From contig NCGD01000011.1 of assembly GCA_002281535.1 (NCBI GenBank), positions 1 to 64,000 on the forward strand: a DNA stretch of 64,000 nucleotides. The letters are read 5' to 3'. Each line of letters opens with the position of its first letter. Position 1 is the first letter of the stretch. A program made the translations under genes and the position numbers. The notes under the pieces are model-generated. The model had not been told where the DNA came from. It did not search any database and saw only the letters and a program-made list of their open reading frames with translations. Origin of the DNA: Sphingomonas sp. 28-63-12. GTDB lineage: Bacteria > Pseudomonadota > Alphaproteobacteria > Sphingomonadales > Sphingomonadaceae. Shown here piece after piece: positions 56,867 through 64,000 of this stretch.

Positions 56867-56899
56867 GGCGCCCGGACATCGCTGTCCGGGCGCCTTTTT
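56867..56899 (+). terminator. intrinsic terminator of hsp20
   Basis: GGCGCCCGGACA (56867-56878) and TGTCCGGGCGCC (56883-56894) form a perfect 12 bp stem with loop TCGC, followed by TTTTT (56895-56899), 25 bp after the hsp20 stop. Confidence 0.93.
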
Positions 56900-56929
56900 C
56901 AGGTTGGCACGCGCCAATCGCCGATAAGG

Positions 56930-57685
56930 TTACGGAGCATCGTCGGTGTTGGACATCGCCGGTTTGTCGACGACCCAGGTGTGATCTTCAGCAATCACGG
57001 CGGGTATCGGCTTTCCGGCGGCGTCCCGGCGTGGCCTGTAGCGGAAACGCTGGGTAATCAGGCGACAAGTGGTTGCATCCAGCTCGGCATTGCCGCTTGT
57101 GCGTACCACCGCGCAGTCGGTCACCCGCCCCTTGATGCCAACGATATAGCGGACATACAGCGTGCCACCGATCCCTGCTTCATAGGGGCCGCGCGGATAA
57201 TCATTGCCGGTGATCCGACCACCGATCTGGCGCAACGGACTGCCACCGCCTTCACCATCGCCGCTGCCACCGCTGCCGCTGCCATCGCCCTGCCCGCCAT
57301 TGCCTGTTCCCGGACCGACGATTGGCGCGGCACCGCTATTGCTGACAGCACCGACGTCGGCCTTCAGCGCGACGATAACGGGCGGCGGCGTTGGGTTGGC
57401 GATGACGGGGACCGGCGCGACGATGTCAGTCGCCTGCGCTTTGCGATTGGGCGGCGAAGCCGCGCCGGCATGGTGGGGGGCGGCCTCACGCTCGACGGCT
57501 ATGGTCGGTTCAGGCGGGGGCCGTATCGGCGCGACAGCAAATAATTTCAGCGGATCGGCAACGGGCGCCGCAAACTGCACCGCGAAGCCGAAGATCAACG
57601 CGCCACCCACCACCAGCTCGACCAGCACAGCCGCCACAGCAGCCGCAATGCGATCAGAGTCGATGTGGGAAGTACGGGTCGTCAT
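56930..57685 (-). CDS. tonB: energy transducer TonB
   Basis: From the ATG at 57685 the 251-residue protein has an N-terminal transmembrane segment (about 12-40), a Pro-rich then Gly/Ser-rich periplasmic spacer (GDGSGSGGSGDGEGGGS), and a TonB C-terminal domain with GTLYVRYIVGIKGRVTDCAVV and FRYRPRRDAAGKPIPAV. It transmits proton motive force to outer-membrane receptors such as the one at 53.6-56.1 kb. No exbB or exbD is adjacent. It follows pyrG after 77 bp in the same direction. Confidence 0.85.
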   Translation of the reverse strand: MTTRTSHIDSDRIAAAVAAVLVELVVGGALIFGFAVQFAAPVADPLKLFAVAPIRPPPEPTIAVEREAAPHHAGAASPPNRKAQATDIVAPVPVIANPTPPPVIVALKADVGAVSNSGAAPIVGPGTGNGGQGDGSGSGGSGDGEGGGSPLRQIGGRITGNDYPRGPYEAGIGGTLYVRYIVGIKGRVTDCAVVRTSGNAELDATTCRLITQRFRYRPRRDAAGKPIPAVIAEDHTWVVDKPAMSNTDDAP

Positions 57686-57762
57686 AGCAGCGGAAACCCC
57701 ATGCCCGGCACACGCGGCCCGGCAAAGGAAAGCTAAACGCTGCCGCGCCACTCAGCGTTCCG

Positions 57763-59397
57763 TCAGACCAGTCGGCTTTGCTTGACCGCTGCTTCGATGA
57801 AGCTCGCGAACAGGGGGTGCGGATCGAACGGCTTGCTCTTCAATTCCGGATGGAACTGCACGCCGACAAACCAGGGATGATCGGGTCGCTCGACGATTTC
57901 GGGCAACATGCCATCGGGCGACATCCCCGAAAACACCAGACCGCCCTTTTCGAGCACATCACGATAGCCGGTATTGACCTCATAGCGATGCCGATGACGC
58001 TCGGAGATGGCGGTCGCTCCATAGATGGACGAGACGACACTGTTGCCATCCAGCGTGGCCGGATAGGCGCCCAGCCTCATCGTTCCGCCCAGATCGCCGC
58101 CGGTTTCCCGCTTCTGCAGCCCGTCCGCACTCATCCATTCGGTGATCATGCCGACCACCGGTTCGGGCGTCGGGCCGAATTCGGTCGAGCTCGCCCCGTC
58201 GATACCGGCCAGGTCGCGCGCGCCTTCGACACAAGCCATCTGCATGCCGAAACAGATACCAAAATAGGGAATTTCGCGTTCCCGGGCGAAGCGGACACTG
58301 GCGATCTTCCCTTCCGCGCCGCGTTCGCCGAACGCACCGGGCACCAGAATGGCATGCAGCGGCTCGAGCCGGGCCGCGACATCGCTATCGGGCTGTTCGA
58401 ACAATTCGGCATCGATCCATTCGATATTGACCTTGACGCGATTGGCGATGCCGCCGTGCACCAACGCCTCATTGAGCGACTTATAGGCATCCTGCAGGCC
58501 GACATATTTGCCGACGACACCAACGGTGACTTCACCCTCTGGGTTCGTGAGCCGATCGACAATATCGGTCCAGCGCGACAGATCGGGGGCGCTGCCCGGG
58601 ACGATGTCAAAGGCGCGGAGCACCTCCGAATCGAGCCCCTCGGCGTGATATTGCATCGGCACCGCGTAAATACTGGCCGCGTCGAGCGCGGGAATCACCG
58701 CTTCCTTGCGGACGTTGCAGAACAAGGCGATCTTGGCCCGGTCGCTATCGGGCAGATGATGCTCGCACCGACAGACCAGCACATCGGGCTGCACGCCAAG
58801 CGCCGCAAGCTCGCGGACGGAATGTTGGGTTGGCTTGGTCTTCAACTCACCCGCAGCCGCGATATAGGGCACCAGGGTCACATGGATGCTGACCGACTGG
58901 CCGCGCCCCAAATCGTTACGGAGCTGTCGGATCGCCTCGATAAACGGCAGCGATTCGATATCGCCGACGGTACCGCCAATCTCACACAGCACAAAATCGA
59001 CATCATCGGTCTGCGCCTGGGCGAACGCCTTGATCGCATCGGTCACGTGCGGAATGACCTGAACCGTCGCCCCCAGATAATCGCCACGCCGTTCGCGCTG
59101 GATGATCGTCTGATAGATTCGGCCCGAGGTGATATTATCGGACTGGCGGCTCGGCACGCCGGTGAAGCGCTCATAATGGCCCAGATCCAGATCGGTCTCG
59201 GCACCGTCGTCGGTCACATAGACTTCGCCATGCTGATAGGGCGACATTGTGCCGGGATCGACGTTAAGATACGGATCAAACTTGCGAATCCGCACGGTAT
59301 AGCCGCGCGCCTGCAGCAACGCCGCGAGGCTTGCCGCCATGAGACCCTTGCCAAGCGAGGAGACCACGCCGCCGGTGATGAAAATGAACCGCGCCAT
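57763..59397 (-). CDS. pyrG: CTP synthase
   Basis: PyrG aminates UTP to CTP using glutamine. The 544-residue protein has the synthetase motif [16 protein letters not shown] at the start, [11 protein letters not shown], and a C-terminal glutaminase with [10 protein letters not shown] (Cys nucleophile) and [18 protein letters not shown]. It follows secG by 96 bp in the same direction. Confidence 0.97.
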   Translation of the reverse strand: MARFIFITGGVVSSLGKGLMAASLAALLQARGYTVRIRKFDPYLNVDPGTMSPYQHGEVYVTDDGAETDLDLGHYERFTGVPSRQSDNITSGRIYQTIIQRERRGDYLGATVQVIPHVTDAIKAFAQAQTDDVDFVLCEIGGTVGDIESLPFIEAIRQLRNDLGRGQSVSIHVTLVPYIAAAGELKTKPTQHSVRELAALGVQPDVLVCRCEHHLPDSDRAKIALFCNVRKEAVIPALDAASIYAVPMQYHAEGLDSEVLRAFDIVPGSAPDLSRWTDIVDRLTNPEGEVTVGVVGKYVGLQDAYKSLNEALVHGGIANRVKVNIEWIDAELFEQPDSDVAARLEPLHAILVPGAFGERGAEGKIASVRFAREREIPYFGICFGMQMACVEGARDLAGIDGASSTEFGPTPEPVVGMITEWMSADGLQKRETGGDLGGTMRLGAYPATLDGNSVVSSIYGATAISERHRHRYEVNTGYRDVLEKGGLVFSGMSPDGMLPEIVERPDHPWFVGVQFHPELKSKPFDPHPLFASFIEAAVKQSRLV

Positions 59398-59493
59398 GGG
59401 AGAAAACGCCTAGCGTTGAATTGCTGTCGCCGACAAGCACGCGACTCAAGATTGGTGCTCAAATAATTTGGACGGGCGCCAAAGCGCGGCCGC

Positions 59494-59904
59494 TTATTGC
59501 TCCAGCGGAATAGCGCTGTTGCCTGCCGGGGCCGCCGTGTTCCCCTTTGCCGCAGCCTCGGCCGCCGCCGCAACGGCCGCTGCTGATGGCGCTTCACCCA
59601 GCGTCGGTGGCGGTGCCCCCGGCGCCGTGACCGGCGCACTGGTCGACCGCGCGAGCGAGGTATCGACCGATTGGGCGTGCCGCGATGCCGCAAGGAATGC
59701 GAGGACGATGCTCAAGGTGACGAACATCGTCGCCAGGATTGCCGTCGAGCGCGTCAGGAAATCAGCCGCGCCGCGCGCTGACATCAATCCGGCCGGGCTG
59801 CCGCCCATGCCAAGCCCGCCACCTTCCGATCGCTGCATCAGAATAACGCCGACAAGGGCTGCTGCCACCAGGGCGTGAACGACAAGGAGAAAGGTGAAAA
59901 ACAT
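59494..59904 (-). CDS. secG: preprotein translocase subunit SecG
   Basis: SecG helps SecYE export proteins. The 136-residue protein has two transmembrane helices (about 2-20 and 55-75) with the conserved loop ILMQRSEGGGLGMGG. The tail is Ala/Pro-rich. Its upstream gene tpiA, adjacent in many alphaproteobacteria, is absent here; instead a 175 bp divergent gap separates it from a MarR gene. Confidence 0.9.
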   Translation of the reverse strand: MFFTFLLVVHALVAAALVGVILMQRSEGGGLGMGGSPAGLMSARGAADFLTRSTAILATMFVTLSIVLAFLAASRHAQSVDTSLARSTSAPVTAPGAPPPTLGEAPSAAAVAAAAEAAAKGNTAAPAGNSAIPLEQ

Positions 59905-60079
59905 AAGCGGGCTGAATTTTCCAGATAAACACTCAAGCGCGGGACATAGGCGTGGACCGCGATGCGATCAACTGGCGCGATGACGTGCCGGCCGCAAATC
60001 GTAACTCTGGTGAAACCACCGGCGCGATCAGGCGTTGATGGCGCAGAGCCCCCATTTTTTATAAATCGATCATAGACCC

Positions 60080-60451
60080 ATGCAGATAACCTCGCTCACC
60101 GCCACCGCCAAGCAGCCCGAGATGGCCGATCTCCGCAACTGGATGTCGGCGCTGATCGATTATGTCCGATCTGGCGAGCCGGATCTGACCAACCGCCAGA
60201 TGGCGCTGCTGCTGGTAGTGTATCTACAATCGGGTCCACATACGGTCCGCGGATTGGCCCGCTGCCTCAATGTTTCGAAGCCTGTGGTGACACGCGCCTT
60301 GAATAGGCTTGGAACCCTCGGCTATCTGCGCCGACAGCGCGATGAAAATGACAAGCGTAACATCTACATTACGCGCACGGCTGAAGGGGCAGATTTTCTT
60401 GAAGAGTTCGGGCATTTTCTCAGGGCAGAATCGGGCCTTTCCCGACACTAG
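60080..60451 (+). CDS. MarR family transcriptional regulator
   Basis: The 123-residue protein has a winged helix-turn-helix: LTNRQMALLLVVYLQSGPH, then VRGLARCLNVSKPVVTRALN (recognition helix) and LGYLRRQRDENDKRNIYI (wing). This resembles small MarR regulators. It is followed by an SH3-domain gene in an overlapping frame and then argC. An AT-rich TTTTTTATAAAT patch lies 20 bp upstream and could be its promoter. The ligand is unknown. Confidence 0.85.
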   Translation: MQITSLTATAKQPEMADLRNWMSALIDYVRSGEPDLTNRQMALLLVVYLQSGPHTVRGLARCLNVSKPVVTRALNRLGTLGYLRRQRDENDKRNIYITRTAEGADFLEEFGHFLRAESGLSRH

Positions 60452-60782
60452 GGGGCCGCGCAGAAGTTTCTCGCTCGGCGGACCCACGACCAAAATTGAT
60501 CCACGGACAACCGCGGTGCGTGCAGATTTGGCGGATATCCGCCTCGCCGACCATGTGTTTGCGCCACATTATGCAGCACCATTGCCGATGACCGTGCGGT
60601 CCGCCGGGCTGTTGCGTGCCACAGCGGACAAGGATTCCGAACAACTCGCCACGCTGAACCCGGGCACCGTTTTTGAAGCGCTCGACTTTGCAGGCGACTC
60701 GGCCTGGGGCATCGCGGTCGACCTGGGGCTGGTTGGTTATGTCGATCGGGCGATGATCGATTTTCCGACCACCGGGTCGTAA
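60399..60782 (+). CDS. SH3-like domain protein, NlpC/P60 N-terminal part only
   Basis: The 127-residue product (from a TTG at 60399) contains IDPRTTAVRADLADIRLADH and VFAPHYAAPLPM, the hallmark N-terminal segment of a class of bacterial NlpC/P60 peptidases, followed by a bacterial SH3 fold (LLRATADKDSEQLATLNPGT to VGYVDRAMID). The stop comes before any NlpC/P60 catalytic domain. No ATG or GTG is in frame near the conserved start, so the TTG, which overlaps MarR by 53 bp, is a guess. It could be a stand-alone cell-wall-binding module or a truncated peptidase. argC follows after 10 bp. Confidence 0.65.
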   Translation: MKSSGIFSGQNRAFPDTRGPRRSFSLGGPTTKIDPRTTAVRADLADIRLADHVFAPHYAAPLPMTVRSAGLLRATADKDSEQLATLNPGTVFEALDFAGDSAWGIAVDLGLVGYVDRAMIDFPTTGS

Positions 60783-60792
60783 GGGGACTGAC

Positions 60793-61722
60793 GTGAGCTT
60801 TTCCGTTTTCATCGACGGCGCCGCTGGCACTACCGGCCTTGAGATTGGCGATCGCCTGTCAGGCCGCAGCGATCTCATGATGATCACGCTGGATGACTCG
60901 CAGCGTAAGGACGCCGGTGCGCGCCGTCAGGCGCTAAACGATGCCGATTTCGTGATCCTCTGTCTGCCCGACGAGGCGGCGCGGGAGGCGGTAGCGCTGA
61001 TCGACAATGACCGCACCCGGGTGATCGATGCATCGACGGCTTTTCGGACCGCAGATCGCTGGACCTATGGCTTTCCCGAACTGGAGCCGGGTCAGGCGGC
61101 CGCAATTGCCGCGGCGCCAAGGGTCAGCAACCCCGGCTGCTATCCGACCGGCTTCCTGGCCCTGGTCCGCCCGCTGATCCGCGCAGGACTGGTCCCGGCC
61201 GATTGGGTGCTGAGCGTCAACGCGGTATCGGGCTATTCAGGCGGCGGCAAGGCGATGATTGCCGAATTTGAGAGCGGCGACGAAACCACGGCATTCCGGG
61301 CCTATGGCCTGGGGTTTGCCCACAAACATGTGCCCGAAATGCAGAAACACGCCCGGCTCGCGCACCCGCCACTTTTTCTGCCGGCCGTCGCAAACGCCTA
61401 TCGCGGGATGGTCGTCGAAGTTCCTTTGCCGCTGCACGCGCTGCCCCGTCGCCCGACCCTCGCCGCCTGCGAAACCGTGCTGCGCGACGCTTATCGTGAC
61501 AGCCCGGTCATCCGCGTGGCCGATAACGACACAGCACTGGTGCGGATCGAGGATGATGCCGGCACCGATCGCCTGACCCTCAGAATATGCGGCAATGGCG
61601 ACATGGGACAGGCGCGACTGATCGCCACGCTCGACAATCTCGGCAAGGGAGCTGCCGGCGCCGCCGTCCAGAATTTGAACGTCATGGCCGGAATCGACCC
61701 GACAACCGGGCTCATCTTGTGA
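60793..61722 (+). CDS. argC: N-acetyl-gamma-glutamyl-phosphate reductase, type 2
   Basis: ArgC reduces acetylglutamyl phosphate to the semialdehyde in arginine synthesis. The 309-residue protein is the short type. It has FIDGAAGTTGLEIGDRL (NADP loop), the catalytic Cys near 115 in SNPGCYPTGF, GYSGGGKAMI and HKHVPEMQKHA with the active-site His. It starts at GTG and is followed 13 bp later by zwf. Confidence 0.93.
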   Translation: MSFSVFIDGAAGTTGLEIGDRLSGRSDLMMITLDDSQRKDAGARRQALNDADFVILCLPDEAAREAVALIDNDRTRVIDASTAFRTADRWTYGFPELEPGQAAAIAAAPRVSNPGCYPTGFLALVRPLIRAGLVPADWVLSVNAVSGYSGGGKAMIAEFESGDETTAFRAYGLGFAHKHVPEMQKHARLAHPPLFLPAVANAYRGMVVEVPLPLHALPRRPTLAACETVLRDAYRDSPVIRVADNDTALVRIEDDAGTDRLTLRICGNGDMGQARLIATLDNLGKGAAGAAVQNLNVMAGIDPTTGLIL

Positions 61723-61735
61723 AGGAAATCGTCGC

Positions 61736-63199
61736 ATGAGTCGTCAGCCCGTGGCCAAATTGCTGCTGTTCGGCGCGACGGGAGATCTGGCGCAGCGCAT
61801 GTTGCTGCCATCGCTGTTTGGCCTGCATGCTGACGGGTTGCTGCCCGACGGCCTGACGATTACCGGCACCGCGCGATCGACGCATGACGACGAGAGCTAC
61901 CGCGCCTTTACCGCGATCGCCCTCGACACCTATCTTCCGGATGACCGGAAGGACGCAGCGGTAATTGCCAGCTTCCTCGGCAGGGTCGGCTACCAGACGC
62001 TCGACGCCTCGACGATCGAGGGATTTGCCGAACTCGCGACCAAGATCGGTGATACATCAGGCGGGCTGGCGATTTTCCTGTCGACCGCGCCGTCGCTGTT
62101 TCGTGCCACGATAAAGGGACTCGATTCGGCCGGACTTGCCGGTGCCAATGTGCGGATCGGGCTAGAAAAGCCCCTCGGTCACGATCTGGTCTCAAGCCGC
62201 GAGATCAACGACGCCGTCGCCGAAGTCTTTCGCGAAGAGCAAACTTTTCGGATCGACCATTATCTCGGCAAGGAAACCGTCCAGAACATTCTGGCGCTGC
62301 GTTTTGGTAACACGCTGTTCGAGCCCATCTGGAACGCGCGCGGGATCGACAATGTCCAGATCACGATCGCCGAAACGGTCGGGCTGGAAGGCAGGGCCGG
62401 ATATTATGACGGCTCCGGCGCGATGCGGGACATGGTTCAGAACCATATGCTGCAACTGCTCGCACTCATCGCGATGGAGCCCCCTGCCCGGTTCGACGGC
62501 ACCTCGATCCGTGATGAAAAGGTCAAGGTTCTGCGCTCGCTCCGCCCGATCAGCGAAGCCGATGCCCCATCACTGACGGTGACCGGCCAATATACCAATG
62601 GCGCGGTGAAGGGCGAGATCGTTCGCGGCTATGCCGACGAGCTTGAGCGGCCCTCAACGACCGAAACTTTCGTCGCGATCAAGGCCAATGTCGATAACTG
62701 GCGTTGGCAGGGCACGCCCTTTTATTTGCGGACAGGCAAGCGCCTGCCGTCGCGCCAGTCCGAAATAGCCATTCAGTTCAAGCCGGTGCCGCATTCGATG
62801 TTTGCCGCACGCGGTGGCAAGCTCCAGCCCAACACGCTGGTCATTCGGTTGCAACCCGACGAATATGTCCGGCTGCTGGTGATGGCGAAGGAGCCCGGGC
62901 TCGACCGCGACGGAATCCGGCTGCGCGAAGTGCCGCTTGATCTGTCGCTCGACACCCAATTTGCCGGGTCCCGGCGCCGGATTGCGTATGAACGGCTGCT
63001 GCTCGATCTGATCGAGGGCGATCCCACGCTGTTCGTCCGCCGCGACGAGGTCGAAGCGCAGTGGCAATGGATCGACGGGATCCGGGCCGGCTGGATCGCC
63101 AATGACGTGAAGCCGAAATCCTATTCTGCCGGCAGCTGGGGTCCCTCCGCTGCCGTGGCGCTGACGGAACGTGATGGCACGACCTGGCATGACGATTGA
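61736..63199 (+). CDS. zwf: glucose-6-phosphate 1-dehydrogenase
   Basis: Zwf oxidises glucose 6-phosphate to 6-phosphogluconolactone, the entry to the Entner-Doudoroff and pentose phosphate routes. The 487-residue protein has the cofactor motif LFGATGDLAQRMLLPSL, EKPLGHDL, and the substrate signature RIDHYLGKETVQNIL. The pgl gene follows after 127 bp. The order zwf then pgl suggests an Entner-Doudoroff operon continuing past the window. Confidence 0.96.
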   Translation: MSRQPVAKLLLFGATGDLAQRMLLPSLFGLHADGLLPDGLTITGTARSTHDDESYRAFTAIALDTYLPDDRKDAAVIASFLGRVGYQTLDASTIEGFAELATKIGDTSGGLAIFLSTAPSLFRATIKGLDSAGLAGANVRIGLEKPLGHDLVSSREINDAVAEVFREEQTFRIDHYLGKETVQNILALRFGNTLFEPIWNARGIDNVQITIAETVGLEGRAGYYDGSGAMRDMVQNHMLQLLALIAMEPPARFDGTSIRDEKVKVLRSLRPISEADAPSLTVTGQYTNGAVKGEIVRGYADELERPSTTETFVAIKANVDNWRWQGTPFYLRTGKRLPSRQSEIAIQFKPVPHSMFAARGGKLQPNTLVIRLQPDEYVRLLVMAKEPGLDRDGIRLREVPLDLSLDTQFAGSRRRIAYERLLLDLIEGDPTLFVRRDEVEAQWQWIDGIRAGWIANDVKPKSYSAGSWGPSAAVALTERDGTTWHDD

Positions 63200-63326
63200 G
63201 CGGCGCTACTAAAAATTCCTTGTTCTTCGGGGGTTGATCCAGAGTCTCTTGCCGCTAACGCTGGGTTGGTGGCCGAAGGGGCCAGGGCGACTCCGGCAGG
63301 ACGCTTTCAGAGCCAATGGAGCCTAT

Positions 63327-64000
63327 ATGACCGAGATCGAATGGTGGGATTATGACAGTGCCGACGAGATGGCCGATGCCGTCGCCGGGGACGCTGCCTT
63401 CATCATCGAAAGCGCCATCGATGCGCGCGGTGCCGCTGTGATTGCACTGCCGGGCGGCAAGACGCCGCTCGCCATTTACGAAAAGCTCGCCAAGGCGAAG
63501 CTCGACTGGAAGCGAGTCACGATTCTGCCGACCGACGACCGGCTGGTGCCGATGGGCGATGCGCTGTCGAACATTACCGCCATTGCCAAGGTCTTCCTGC
63601 CCAAGGGGGTCCGCGTTCTCCCTATCACGAGCGAAGCGGCTGCCGATTACAAGGCAGCAGGCCGCGCAGCGGACGCGCGGCTGCAGGATGCGCATTGGCC
63701 GCTCGATCTCTGCGTGCTTGGCGTTGGCGCCGATGGCCATACCGCCTCGATCTTTCCCGGCCCCGATTTTGATGAAGCGGTCAGCGGCCCGAAGGAGCGC
63801 CGCGCCGTCGGCGTCATGCCCGGCGAACTGCCCGCCGATGCGCCGGTCGCGCGCGTCACCCTAACCCGCGAGGCAATCATTTCAGCGCGCGCGCTGATGA
63901 TTGCCGTGACCGGCCAGTCCAAGCGCGATATCATCGAGCGCGCGATCAAGGATGGGCCGATGTCGCCCTATCCGATCGGTCGCGTCCTGGCCGATGTCGA
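63327..64000 (+). CDS. pgl: 6-phosphogluconolactonase, truncated by window end
   Basis: The first 224 residues are visible; the family is about 230-240 long, so only the end is missing. Seen: ALPGGKTPLAIYEKL, VTILPTDDRLVP (sugar phosphate contacts) and LGVGADGHTASIFPG with the catalytic His. This hydrolyses the lactone made by Zwf. It starts at the ATG at 63327. Confidence 0.93.
   Translation, partial: MTEIEWWDYDSADEMADAVAGDAAFIIESAIDARGAAVIALPGGKTPLAIYEKLAKAKLDWKRVTILPTDDRLVPMGDALSNITAIAKVFLPKGVRVLPITSEAAADYKAAGRAADARLQDAHWPLDLCVLGVGADGHTASIFPGPDFDEAVSGPKERRAVGVMPGELPADAPVARVTLTREAIISARALMIAVTGQSKRDIIERAIKDGPMSPYPIGRVLADV

Noticed and set aside
57778-59466. 562-codon open frame on the plus strand opposite pyrG
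   Set aside because: pyrG is unmistakable on the minus strand; the plus-strand frame shows no domain and has shadow-frame composition.
60399-60451. Frameshift joining MarR and the SH3 protein into one gene
   Set aside because: The MarR product is already full length for its class and the SH3 segment matches the beginning of a different family, so two genes are more likely.
1-64000. tRNA, rRNA, CRISPR arrays, insertion sequences, defence systems
   Set aside because: I looked for T-arm sequences, regularly spaced repeats, terminal inverted repeats with transposase frames, and known defence domains and found none.

Overview
The window is about 64 kb of GC-rich chromosome from an alphaproteobacterium, most likely a member of the Sphingomonadales (Sphingomonas or a close relative). 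The evidence is the family content and order: a CysD and fused CysNC pair, a LolD ATPase with a single LolC/E-type permease, adjacent secG and pyrG, a large TonB-dependent receptor, an MerR regulator beside an acyl-CoA dehydrogenase, a GTTC-N7-GTTC LexA-type box, and an alphaproteobacterial ROSE thermometer in front of an Hsp20 gene. The assignment is inference from families; no marker gene such as 16S rRNA is present. Coding density is very high, with many 1-11 bp overlaps and ATGA, TTGA or TGATG junctions. I saw no rRNA, tRNA, CRISPR array, prophage or insertion sequence.

Layout. 1-8.9 kb: partial DUF885 lipoprotein, alpha/beta hydrolase, MFS transporter overlapping cysK, a small secreted protein, a SleB-type cell wall hydrolase, an MerR/acyl-CoA dehydrogenase pair with an operator, a lipoprotein and hisI. 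9-16.9 kb: purF, an SDR, a cfa-phr-histone deacetylase-like operon divergent from an esterase, rppH and a DUF2269 membrane protein. 16.9-25.7 kb: an arginine succinyltransferase cluster (M20 hydrolase, astA, astB), then sulfate assimilation (small membrane protein, cysD, cysNC, cysQ) and a histidine-kinase-like protein that lacks the phosphoacceptor histidine. 25.7-37.9 kb: GST, def, recR divergent from fmt-truA, an operon of N-formylglutamate amidohydrolase, lipoprotein, nnr and an RNA methyltransferase, then ETF-QO, a TPR protein and ispE.

38-53.3 kb: a degenerate uracil-DNA-glycosylase-like protein with a lytic transglycosylase and moaB; YbjN; a glyoxalase-fold protein divergent from a radical SAM gene with a LexA-type box between them; a membrane protein with a cyclic-nucleotide-binding fold; then an almost gapless eight-gene leftward run from lolC through dnaE to an acyl-CoA ligase. 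53.3-64 kb: a 353 bp gap that ends in a very strong plus-strand terminator and probably holds a small RNA; a TonB-dependent receptor with an upstream palindrome; hsp20 with an RpoH-like promoter, ROSE thermometer and terminator; tonB; secG-pyrG; a MarR/SH3/argC group; and the start of an Entner-Doudoroff set (zwf, pgl).

Most of the window is housekeeping. The parts most worth following are regulatory or degenerate: the ROSE/RpoH module, the unassigned small RNA, the LexA-type box, the His-less kinase, the UDG-like protein without Fe-S or catalytic motifs, the M20 hydrolase in the arginine catabolism cluster, and a palindromic repeat inside the cysD-cysNC operon.
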